Positions 1 to 5,695 are shown, counted from the stretch's first letter. The stretch is DNA of 6,470 nt from Oscillospiraceae bacterium (GCA_031271475.1 JAISVP010000202.1:1-6470); one strand, 5' to 3'. The notes: generated by a model from the letters alone, not told the origin. Numbers and translations: made by a program.

Positions 1-713
1 CGTTCCAATTCATTTTTCAGTTTCCCTGTACCTGCAATAAAAAGCTCGCAGTTGCGGACATTTTTAAATGATTCAATCAAAACATTTAAACCTTTGTAAT
101 AGACCAAACGTCCCACAAACAGTGCCTTTTTGTTTTTTTTTAGCCATAAATTATCCTCTAAAACGGGCATGAATTCATCCATATCCTCATATGTTGGAAT
201 ATCAAGACCGTACGGAATAACGTGGCATTTTGACTTATACGGCCGGAGATATTCCGAGCTTGTTATATGCCGCTGTGTTGCGGTTACAATTAAGTCCGCT
301 CTGTAAAGCAGTCTGTCCATAATTGGGCGGTAAAAAAACATAAGTTTCTTCTGTCTGACTATATCACTGTGCCAGCTTATGATAATTTTCCCTTTGGGTT
401 TCGCAAGCAAACAGGCAATATCTGCCAGCGGAAACGGCAAATGAATATGAATTATATCCGCATCCTTTGATTTGAGTTTAAACTCATTTATGAATGAAAG
501 CGATAACGGCATAGAAAGGAATGTCCCGAATGAATCACATCGGTTAACCAATACGCCTCCATCGGTAATATCAGTCACCGCAGCACCTTTTTTCTGGCAT
601 ACAAGAACTTCAAGTTCTGCTTTCTCGTTTAACCCTTCGGCAAGTCCTTTGACCACATTCTCAATACCGCCGATATGGGGCGGATAAAATTTTGAAACCA
701 ATAATATTTTCAT
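1..713 (-). CDS. GT4-type glycosyltransferase, N-terminal part (C-terminus beyond the left edge)
   Basis: A retaining GT-B glycosyltransferase, probably moving a sugar from a nucleotide-sugar to a cell-surface glycan or lipid acceptor at the cytoplasmic face of the membrane. I read 237 residues in an open frame from ATG at 713. The start MKILLVSKFYPPHIGGIENV has the glycine-rich GGxE loop of the N-terminal Rossmann domain (residues 14-18). An IIHIH strand lies at 88-92 and a SWHSDIV segment at 113-119, the latter reminiscent of rhamnosyl/mannosyl-type family members. HVIPYGLD at 164-171 marks the interdomain linker, and FVGRLVYYKG at 199-208 opens the C-terminal donor-binding domain, with R202 and K207 as the likely phosphate-contacting pair. 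About 130-150 residues should be missing, including the distal E-x7-E motif. The Shine-Dalgarno AGAAGGTGAG overlaps the queA stop codon and the gap to queA is 10 bases, so the two are probably co-transcribed. Donor and acceptor cannot be told from this sequence. Confidence 0.9.
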   Translation of the reverse strand, partial: MKILLVSKFYPPHIGGIENVVKGLAEGLNEKAELEVLVCQKKGAAVTDITDGGVLVNRCDSFGTFLSMPLSLSFINEFKLKSKDADIIHIHLPFPLADIACLLAKPKGKIIISWHSDIVRQKKLMFFYRPIMDRLLYRADLIVTATQRHITSSEYLRPYKSKCHVIPYGLDIPTYEDMDEFMPVLEDNLWLKKNKKALFVGRLVYYKGLNVLIESFKNVRNCELFIAGTGKLKNELE

Positions 714-723
714 AGCTCACCTT

Positions 724-1740
724 CTAAATTATTGCCATAGAGTCTCCGAAACTTAAAAAACGGTATTTTTCATGTATTGCGGTTTTGTATGCGTTCATAG
801 TGTTTTCATATCCCGCAAACGCACTTACAAGCATAATGAGTGTGCTTTCCGACAGGTGAAAATTGGTGATTAACCCGTCAATACATTTGAATTCATACCC
901 CGGATAAATAAAAATATCTGTATAGGCACTGCCGGGTTTTATTCCGGTGCCGGGCGTAAAACTGCTTTCCAATGTTCTGCAGGCAGTGGTGCCGACAGCT
1001 ATTACACGTCCGCCGTTTTGTTTTGTTCGGTTGATTTTATCTGCTGTTTCTGCGGATATACTGTAGTATTCCCGGTGCATTTTATGATCTTCAATATTAT
1101 CTGCTTTTACAGGACGGAACGTACCAAGTCCGACATGAAGTGTTATAAATGCAGTACCGATACCGCAAGCCCTCACTTCGTCAAGAAGATCCGGTGTAAA
1201 ATGCAGTCCGGCAGTCGGCGCCGCGGCCGACCCCGCAATGCCCTGTGCATAAACGGTCTGGTAACGGTTTTTGTCTTTTAAAGGTTCGGTAATGTACGGA
1301 GGTAAAGGCATTTCCCCTATTTCATCAAGAATATCAAAAAAATCCCCCTCACAATTAAAATGCACCACTCTGTTGCCGTCAGGCTTTACTTCCAAAACAT
1401 CAGCAGTAACAAAACCGAAAACAACCTGTGTTCCCTGCTTTACTTTTTTCCCCGGCTTACAGATTACTTCCCAATTCCCGCCGCCTAATGCTTCAAGCAG
1501 CAGGAATTCCACATCGGTATCTCCCGCTCTTCCCTTTAACCGTGCGGGCAGTACTTTGGAATTATTCATGACCAATAAATCATTTTTTCTAAAACAGCTG
1601 CATAAATTATAGAAATGATCATGCGTAATGTCCCCTGTCTGCCTGTCAAGCTTTAACAGTCTGGAATTTTTTCTTGTTTCCAACGGAGTTTGTGCTATCA
1701 GAGTTTCCGGCAAATCATAATAAAATTCTGTACGTTTCAT
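724..1740 (-). CDS. queA: S-adenosylmethionine:tRNA ribosyltransferase-isomerase
   Basis: Cytoplasmic enzyme of queuosine biosynthesis. It transfers and isomerises the ribosyl part of S-adenosylmethionine onto 7-aminomethyl-7-deazaguanine at the wobble position of tRNAs with GUN anticodons, giving epoxyqueuosine. The 338 residues match the family's usual length (about 340). Conserved blocks seen in order are NNSKVLPARL (59-68), GSAAAPTAGLHFT (170-182), HVGLGTFRPV (202-211), GTTACRTLES (250-259) and NFHLSESTLIMLVSAFAG (293-310). The last block usually reads HLPxST; here the proline is serine, a minor change. The ATG at 1740 is preceded by TGAGGTG with a rather long spacer of about 11 bases, and no better start lies nearby. 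It is the first gene of a minus-strand unit transcribed away from asd, and the glycosyltransferase follows it. Nothing in the neighbourhood relates to queuosine, so the pairing looks positional rather than functional. Confidence 0.97.
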   Translation of the reverse strand: MKRTEFYYDLPETLIAQTPLETRKNSRLLKLDRQTGDITHDHFYNLCSCFRKNDLLVMNNSKVLPARLKGRAGDTDVEFLLLEALGGGNWEVICKPGKKVKQGTQVVFGFVTADVLEVKPDGNRVVHFNCEGDFFDILDEIGEMPLPPYITEPLKDKNRYQTVYAQGIAGSAAAPTAGLHFTPDLLDEVRACGIGTAFITLHVGLGTFRPVKADNIEDHKMHREYYSISAETADKINRTKQNGGRVIAVGTTACRTLESSFTPGTGIKPGSAYTDIFIYPGYEFKCIDGLITNFHLSESTLIMLVSAFAGYENTMNAYKTAIHEKYRFLSFGDSMAII

Positions 1741-1788
1741 AATAAGTGCAACACCTCATCAGGGATTTTTTTGTTCCTCAAAAAAACT

Positions 1789-1817
1789 ATTTTAACATAT
1801 TACAGTAAGTTTGTCAA
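1789..1817 (-). promoter_or_regulatory. sigma-A type promoter for queA
   Basis: Read on the minus strand: -35 TTGACA (1817-1812, perfect consensus), a 17-base spacer, and -10 TAAAAT (1794-1789, one mismatch), with a TG one base before the -10 (extended -10). Transcription should start near 1782, giving a queA leader of about 42 bases. It is the mirror partner of the asd promoter. Confidence 0.85.
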
Positions 1818-1831
1818 TAAGGGTTGACAAA
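1810..1831. repeat. inverted repeat formed by the back-to-back -35 boxes
   Basis: TTTGTCAA (1810-1817) and TTGACAAA (1824-1831) are exact reverse complements around a 6-base centre TAAGGG. The centre of symmetry lies between 1820 and 1821. Each arm contains the -35 box of one of the two divergent promoters. It could also serve as a regulator operator, but the arms are fully explained by two consensus -35 boxes. Confidence 0.8.
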
Positions 1832-1852
1832 TGATTTTAATTATGTTAAAAT
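1824..1852 (+). promoter_or_regulatory. sigma-A type promoter for the asd-dapA-dapB unit
   Basis: -35 TTGACA (1824-1829), 17-base spacer, -10 TAAAAT (1847-1852), with TG at 1844-1845 making an extended -10. The predicted start near 1859 leaves a leader of only about 20 bases before the asd ATG, just enough for the ribosome binding site and too short for a riboswitch or T-box. Confidence 0.88.
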
Positions 1853-1879
1853 AAACTATCTTTACAATGGAGGAAAAAA

Positions 1880-2941
1880 ATGAAACAGTATAAGGTAGGA
1901 ATAATAGGTGCTACAGGAATGGTCGGCCGCAGGTTTGTGACTTTATTGGCACAGCATCCTTGGTTTGAGATTAATGTCCTTGCCGCATCAGAAAGAAGTG
2001 CGGGCAAAACTTATAAAGATGCTTTGGGGGCAAGATGGAATCCCGAACTTGAAAAATTCGGCAATACTGTTATGTATGACGCTAAGGCAGATATGAAAAA
2101 AATTGCAGAAATGACCGACTTCGTATTCTGCGCCGTAGATATGGGAAAAGATGATATAAAAGCACTCGAACTCGCGTATGCTAAACTTGAATGCCCCGTA
2201 ATTTCCAACAATTCAGCACATAGAGGGACACCTGACGTGCCGATGATTATCCCGGAAATAAATCCGGAACATACAGAAATAATTCATGCACAGCGCAAAC
2301 GTCTGGGAACAAAAAAAGGGTTTATAGCAGTAAAATCCAACTGTTCCATACAAAGTTATGTTCCGGCTGTACATCCGCTCAGACATTTCGGGGTCACCGA
2401 CATTTTAGCCTGTACATATCAGGCAATTTCGGGTGCGGGCAAGACTTTTGAACAGTGGCCGGAAATGATTGACAATGTGATTCCTTTTATTGGCGGCGAA
2501 GAAAAAAAATCTGAACTGGAGCCGCTGAAAATATGGGGTAAAATCAATGGGAATGAAATCGTTAACGACGGCTCTGTATCTATCACTGTGCAATGCCTGA
2601 GAGTGCCTGTAAGTGACGGGCATACGGCGGCTGTGTTTGTTAGATTTAAAAATCCTCCGTCTAAAGAGGAAATACTTAAACTGTGGAAAGAATATCCTGC
2701 ACAGTCCGGATTGCCCAGTGCTCCGAAACAGTTCCTTAATTACTTTACGGAAGATAACAGACCTCAGGCAAAGCTTGACAGAGACTTGGAAAACGGCATG
2801 GCTGTCTCTATCGGACGGCTGCGTGAAGATTCACAGTACAGCTATAAATTTGTATGCCTTTCGCATAACACTCTGAGGGGTGCGGCAGGCGGTGCTGTGC
2901 TTATGGCGGAGCTTCTGGCCGAGCAAGGATATTTACAGTAA
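1880..2941 (+). CDS. asd: aspartate-semialdehyde dehydrogenase
   Basis: Reductively dephosphorylates L-4-aspartyl phosphate to L-aspartate 4-semialdehyde with NADPH. This is the branch point leading to diaminopimelate/lysine on one side and homoserine, threonine and methionine on the other. The 353-residue protein begins with the nucleotide-binding loop GATGMVG (10-16). The catalytic cysteine is C155 in KSNCSIQSY (152-160), and the base is probably H248 in VPVSDGHTA (242-250). Length and motifs fit the long asd type known from archaea, fungi and many Clostridia rather than the Escherichia coli type. The ATG at 1880 follows GGAGG (1869-1873) at 6 bases. It is the first gene of the plus-strand unit. 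The next gene uses its product, but they are separated by 225 bases filled with hairpins. The first bases after the codon before the stop already match the start of the repeat seen again at 5379, so the repeat begins at or inside the stop codon. Confidence 0.97.
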   Translation: MKQYKVGIIGATGMVGRRFVTLLAQHPWFEINVLAASERSAGKTYKDALGARWNPELEKFGNTVMYDAKADMKKIAEMTDFVFCAVDMGKDDIKALELAYAKLECPVISNNSAHRGTPDVPMIIPEINPEHTEIIHAQRKRLGTKKGFIAVKSNCSIQSYVPAVHPLRHFGVTDILACTYQAISGAGKTFEQWPEMIDNVIPFIGGEEKKSELEPLKIWGKINGNEIVNDGSVSITVQCLRVPVSDGHTAAVFVRFKNPPSKEEILKLWKEYPAQSGLPSAPKQFLNYFTEDNRPQAKLDRDLENGMAVSIGRLREDSQYSYKFVCLSHNTLRGAAGGAVLMAELLAEQGYLQ

Positions 2942-3040
2942 TTTCGGTCCCGAACGGGCGAAGCCCGTTCTCATTTGCGCACGCATTTGTGTGCAGGTTT
3001 CGGCTTTGCCAAAACCATAGCCGTCAGAAACGGCTATATA
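2940..3040 (+). repeat. structured dispersed repeat, copy 1 (hairpins 1-4)
   Basis: Aligns without gaps, at a constant offset of 2439, to 5379-5479. Over 2952-3040 I count 72 of 89 identical bases. Four hairpins follow one another. H1 has an 8-bp stem 2952-2959/2963-2970 with GAA loop. H2 has 6 bp 2979-2984/2989-2994 with ATTT loop and one G-U pair. H3 has 9 positions 2996-3004/3008-3016 with TTT loop and one C-A mismatch. H4 has 8 bp 3017-3024/3030-3037 with CAGAA loop. No open reading frame or T-run terminator is present. I do not know a name for this family. Confidence 0.85.
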
Positions 3041-3136
3041 TACTGTTTTACTGTGTAAAACAGCAGTGTGTTTCGCAAGAAGAAACGCACCGGACACGCA
3101 GTGTTCGAGCAAACGCCGTTGCTTTGCTACGGCGTT
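2952..3136 (+). other. array of eight consecutive hairpins between asd and dapA
   Basis: After H1-H4 of the repeat, four further hairpins continue up to the dapA ribosome binding site. H5 has 8 bp 3043-3050/3056-3063. H6 has 9 positions 3066-3074/3082-3090 with one wobble. H7 has 7 positions 3091-3097/3101-3107 with one wobble. H8 has 8 bp 3112-3119/3129-3136, plus a 2-bp tip. Spacers are 0-8 bases, mostly 0-5. H5-H8 do not resemble each other or the second copy of the repeat. None is followed by a T-run, so they are not intrinsic terminators. The array should lie inside the asd-dapA transcript. It may slow 3'-end decay of asd mRNA or tune dapA expression, but that is inference. Confidence 0.8.
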
Positions 3137-3166
3137 CAAGAGTATAACTAAAGAGGGGACACAAAT

Positions 3167-4060
3167 ATGAGTAACACAGTATTTACCGGGGCGGGGGTTG
3201 CAATTGTCACACCAATGAATCCGGACGGTTCAATTAATTTTGAACAGTTAGCAAGTAATATAGAACATCAGATAGAAAACTCTACAGACGCAATTGTTGT
3301 ATGCGGAACAACAGGTGAACCTTGCACCATGTCAGATGATGAACATATTGAGTGCATACGCTTTACTGTGGAGAAAGTGGGCAAAAGAGTGCCTGTTATT
3401 GCAGGTACGGGCAGCAACGATACAAAATATTCCGCAAAGCTTTCAAAAACCGCACAGGATTTAGGTGCGGACGCCCTGCTGATTATGACGCCGTATTACA
3501 ATAAAACTTCACAAAGCGGCCTTGTAAAACACTTCGGATATATTGCGGATGCCGTGCAAATTCCGATAATCCTATACAACATACCCGGTCGGTCAGGCAT
3601 TAATATTGATATACCCACTTACGGAAAGCTTGCGGCATATAAAAACATTACGGCAGTGAAAGAAGCTTCGGGCAATATTTCGTATGCCGCAAAACTTTTT
3701 GCGCAATACGGCGACAGATTCGATGTTTACAGCGGTAATGACGATATAATTGTTCCTATAATGTCTTTAGGCGGAAAGGGTGTAATATCTGTTCTTTCTA
3801 ACATACTGCCGCAGGAAACACATGATATGACGCAGTTTTGCCTTGACGGTGACTTTAAGTCCGCAGCTTCTTTACAGTTGAAGTATCTGGAACTTATTAA
3901 CAGTTTGTTTATTGAAGTAAGTCCGATTCCTGTTAAATATGCTATGAACTTAATGGAATTGAATGCTGGTACGCTCAGATTGCCGTTAACTGAGATTTCT
4001 GACGAAAATGCTGCGATTTTGAAATTCTCAATGGAAAGGGCAGGGATATTAAACAGTTAA
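3167..4060 (+). CDS. dapA: 4-hydroxy-tetrahydrodipicolinate synthase
   Basis: Condenses pyruvate with aspartate semialdehyde, the first committed step to diaminopimelate and lysine. The protein is a 297-residue class I aldolase TIM barrel of usual length. Aligned to E. coli DapA with an offset of four, the Schiff-base lysine is K165 (AVKEASG, 163-169). The proton-relay residues are T48 in GTTGE (47-51), Y111 (MTPYY) and Y137 (LYNIPGR), and R142 is the substrate-binding arginine. At the lysine feedback site the E. coli residues H53 and E84 correspond here to D57 and Y88, while H56 and N80 are kept (H60, N84), so inhibition by lysine may be weak. The ATG at 3167 follows AAGAGGGG (3151-3158) with 8 bases between. 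It lies 225 bases after asd and 91 bases before dapB and is probably transcribed with both; a weak extra promoter before it cannot be excluded. Confidence 0.97.
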   Translation: MSNTVFTGAGVAIVTPMNPDGSINFEQLASNIEHQIENSTDAIVVCGTTGEPCTMSDDEHIECIRFTVEKVGKRVPVIAGTGSNDTKYSAKLSKTAQDLGADALLIMTPYYNKTSQSGLVKHFGYIADAVQIPIILYNIPGRSGINIDIPTYGKLAAYKNITAVKEASGNISYAAKLFAQYGDRFDVYSGNDDIIVPIMSLGGKGVISVLSNILPQETHDMTQFCLDGDFKSAASLQLKYLELINSLFIEVSPIPVKYAMNLMELNAGTLRLPLTEISDENAAILKFSMERAGILNS

Positions 4061-4151
4061 TATTCACTTATAAACTGCAAATTCGCTTGTTCGGGAAATT
4101 AAGACTGGCTCTGAATCAGGAAATCAAAACTGCGGCGAAAAGGAGACCTAA

Positions 4152-4925
4152 ATGAAAGAATTAAAAATAGTCATCAGCGGTGCAAACGGAAGAATGGGCA
4201 AAAGACTCTATAACCTCATATCGGAACGTCACGATTGTAAGGTTATTGCCGGAATAGATATTAAAACCGGACAGTATGCGGATTTTCCTGTTGTTAACAC
4301 CCCGGCTCTCTTACAGGAACTGAATATGTCTGACTTTGTAATTATTGACTATTCTCACCCTAATTCTTTAAAACCGCTGTTACAGTATGCTTTAGCCACG
4401 GGCACCCCGCTTGTGCTTGCCACTACAGGGTACAGTGACCTCCAAATTGCTGAAATAAAAAAAGCCGCGCAAACTATTCCCGTATTTTTCACTTTTAATA
4501 TGACCCTGGGCATTAACCTGCTGACAGGACTTGCAAAAAAAGCTGCAGAAGTTCTTTATGAAAGGGGGTTTGATATCGAAATTGTGGAAAGACATCATAA
4601 CCAAAAAGTTGATGCACCCAGCGGTACTGCATTAATGCTTGCTGAAGCTATTAATGACAGTATCGGAAATACATGCCGGTATACATATGATCGCCATGCA
4701 ATGAGAAAAAAACGCGGCAGGGATGAAATCGGATTGCACGCAATACGCGGCGGTACTATTGTCGGTGAACATGAAGTCGTTTTTGCCGGGAATGATGAAA
4801 TAATTACCCTTTCTCATTCCGCAAGTTCTAAAACTGTTTTTGCCGTAGGGGCAGTAAATGCCGCACTGTTTATATCAGATAAACAGCATGGACTGTTCGA
4901 TATGAACAGTATTGTTAATAATTAA
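4152..4925 (+). CDS. dapB: 4-hydroxy-tetrahydrodipicolinate reductase
   Basis: Reduces the dehydrated product of DapA to tetrahydrodipicolinate using NAD(P)H, in the cytoplasm. The 257 residues are typical. The Rossmann loop SGANGRMG lies at 9-16. D36 sits at the expected end of the second strand, where the cofactor ribose is read. GTPLVLATTG (84-93) is the conserved hinge-side motif. The family signature EIVERHHNQKVDAPSGTA (143-160) carries the catalytic H148 and K152 and the substrate-binding SGT. The C-terminal part keeps HAIRGGTIVGEHEV (196-209) and the SHSASSK segment. The start is supported by AAAAGGAG (4138-4145), 6 bases upstream. The 91 bases between dapA and dapB show no convincing promoter or terminator, so I place it in the same transcript. 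The later diaminopimelate genes are not in this window, so which variant of the pathway is used cannot be told. Confidence 0.97.
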   Translation: MKELKIVISGANGRMGKRLYNLISERHDCKVIAGIDIKTGQYADFPVVNTPALLQELNMSDFVIIDYSHPNSLKPLLQYALATGTPLVLATTGYSDLQIAEIKKAAQTIPVFFTFNMTLGINLLTGLAKKAAEVLYERGFDIEIVERHHNQKVDAPSGTALMLAEAINDSIGNTCRYTYDRHAMRKKRGRDEIGLHAIRGGTIVGEHEVVFAGNDEIITLSHSASSKTVFAVGAVNAALFISDKQHGLFDMNSIVNN

Positions 4926-4987
4926 TTCCGGCGGATGTTATACTCATCCCACCGTGCCGGTAACGTTGAGCAAAGGAGAAATTTTTT

Positions 4988-5230
4988 ATGCTGATCAATT
5001 ACAAAACACAGGGGGTATGCCCCGATCAAATCAATATTGAAGTTCAGAACGGAATCGTTAAAGAGGTGCAGTTCAGAGGCGGCTGTAACGGAAACTCCAA
5101 AGGAGTTGCGGAACTTGTAAAAGGTATGAAAGTTCAGGACGTAATATCTAAGCTTGAAGACATACGCTGCGGGAGCAGAGCTACTTCGTGTCCCGCTCAG
5201 TTGGCTAAGGCTCTTAAAGAAAACATATAA
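4988..5230 (+). CDS. small four-cysteine TSCPD-domain protein
   Basis: An 80-residue soluble protein of the small TSCPD family (the TIGR03905-like group with four conserved cysteines). Its function is not established. The same fold is fused to the C-terminus of some B12-dependent ribonucleotide reductases, where it may bind metal or nucleic acid. Four cysteines are present: C11 in GVCP, C33 in GGCNGN, C61 in RCG and C68 in TSCP. The spacing suggests one metal site, probably zinc, which is inference. The motif after which the family is named reads TSCPA here, with alanine in place of aspartate. There is no signal peptide or membrane segment. ATG at 4988 follows AAAGGAGAA (4972-4980). The gene starts 62 bases after dapB and probably ends this transcription unit. 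Confidence 0.85.
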   Translation: MLINYKTQGVCPDQINIEVQNGIVKEVQFRGGCNGNSKGVAELVKGMKVQDVISKLEDIRCGSRATSCPAQLAKALKENI

Positions 5231-5290
5231 TATCCAGAAACAGGTGATTATTGGATATCCTGCAATCAAAACGGTTAATCCGAACCCATT

Positions 5291-5335
5291 AGGAACTGTC
5301 GGTAAATAAGTTGACTGTGTTTGCCGACAGTTTCT
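5291..5335 (+). terminator. 18-bp inverted repeat, possible terminator of the lysine unit
   Basis: Arms 5291-5308 and 5318-5335 pair over 18 positions with three G-T wobbles and a 9-base loop (AGTTGACTG). The central part, AACTGTCGG against CCGACAGTT, is perfect. It lies 60 bases after the TSCPD gene and no other terminator-like structure follows that gene. The T-rich stretch TTTCTT is part of the 3' arm rather than a tail beyond it, so this is not a standard intrinsic terminator. It might instead be an RNA 3'-end protector or a remnant of a mobile repeat. Confidence 0.4.
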
Positions 5336-5378
5336 TAACTGAACTTGCGAAGTCCTATAATGTTATTCTTCATACATC

Positions 5379-5479
5379 AATTTCGATTGAGAACGGTCTA
5401 AGCCCGTCCTCATCGCCGCACGCATTTGCGTGCGGGTCTCGGCAAAGCCGAGACCATAGTCGTTAGAAACGACTATATA
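5379..5479 (+). repeat. structured dispersed repeat, copy 2 (hairpins 1-4)
   Basis: Same orientation as the copy after asd and aligned to it without gaps. H2 is a perfect 8-bp stem (5416-5423/5428-5435, loop ATTT). H3 is a perfect 9-bp stem (5435-5443/5447-5455, loop AAA). H4 is a perfect 8-bp stem (5456-5463/5469-5476, loop TAGAA). H1 (5391-5398/5402-5409) carries two mismatches and looks decayed, although two outer pairs (G5389-C5411, A5390-T5410) extend it. Stem differences from copy 1 include two compensatory pairs, T2999-A3013 to C5438-G5452 and C3021-G3033 to T5460-A5472. The H5-H8 part of the asd-dapA array is absent here. Confidence 0.85.
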
Positions 5480-5555
5480 GGTGTTGATGCCGAAAACGGA
5501 CACACTCATTTGCAATCTTTTTTAGAAAACGGTCGTAATTTTTTAAAAAAAGGTA

Positions 5556-5584
5556 TTGACAATCATGATTTTTTATAGTATAAT
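5556..5584 (+). promoter_or_regulatory. perfect-consensus sigma-A promoter for tRNA-Gln
   Basis: TTGACA (5556-5561), 17-base spacer, TATAAT (5579-5584): no mismatch in either box. A T6 tract followed by A7 (5539-5551) ends just upstream of the -35 box and may act as an UP element. Transcription should start near 5591, about 24 bases before the mature tRNA 5' end, as expected for a stable-RNA gene. Confidence 0.92.
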
Positions 5585-5614
5585 AAATGGTGTTCGGTTT
5601 CACTGTTTGTATAT

Positions 5615-5690
5615 TGGGATATAGCCAAGCGGTAAGGCAACGGACTTTGACTCCGTCATTGCGATGGTTCGAATCCATCTATCCCAACCA
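5615..5690 (+). tRNA. tRNA-Gln, anticodon TTG, CCA encoded
   Basis: Complete cloverleaf. The acceptor stem 5615-5621/5680-5686 has 7 pairs and starts with T-A, the U1-A72 pair typical of Gram-positive tRNA-Gln charged through GatCAB. The D stem GCC (5624-5626) pairs with GGC (5636-5638). The anticodon stem ACGGA (5640-5644) pairs with TCCGT (5652-5656). The loop CTTTGAC places TTG at 5647-5649, reading CAA and, by wobble, CAG. The T stem GATGG (5663-5667) pairs with CCATC (5675-5679) around loop TTCGAAT. The discriminator base is A5687 and CCA is encoded at 5688-5690. Between the anticodon and T stems I count six bases (5657-5662), one more than usual. It is a single tRNA with its own promoter and terminator. 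Confidence 0.97.
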
Positions 5691-5695
5691 CTCCC

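Noticed and set aside
724..1740. Functional link between queA and the nearby tRNA-Gln
   Set aside because: Queuosine is placed at G34 of tRNAs for Asp, Asn, His and Tyr. This tRNA has U at position 34, so it is not a substrate.
2940..3040. Classical MITE with terminal inverted repeats and target duplication
   Set aside because: The ends of the shared segment are not inverse to each other and no flanking direct repeat is visible at either copy.
2952..3136. CRISPR array
   Set aside because: The hairpins differ in sequence from one another and there is no constant repeat with regular spacers.
3119..3148. Internal promoter for dapA (TTGCTT, 18-base spacer, TATAAC)
   Set aside because: Both boxes are weak and the -35 lies inside hairpin 8. 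Possible but not supportable beside the strong promoters elsewhere in the window.
2942..3166. Lysine riboswitch or T-box leader for dapA
   Set aside because: I find no T-box consensus, no terminator/antiterminator pair with a T-run, and no L-box-like long helices. The structure is a row of independent small stems partly shared with a non-lysine locus.
5230..5258. Terminator directly after the TSCPD gene (ATATCCA/TGGATAT)
   Set aside because: Only 7 bp, AT-rich, 15-base loop and no T-run after it.
4922..5269. 115-codon minus-strand frame over the TSCPD gene
   Set aside because: It is antisense to a recognisable family member with a good ribosome binding site, and its own sequence resembles nothing.
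5356..5361. Isolated TATAAT upstream of the second hairpin repeat
   Set aside because: There is no acceptable -35 box at 16-18 bases upstream, so I do not call a promoter.
5463..5678. Open frame on the minus strand of about 71 codons beginning MDSNHRND
   Set aside because: It is the antisense of the tRNA-Gln and the hairpin repeat, a common spurious prediction over tRNA genes, and has no ribosome binding site.
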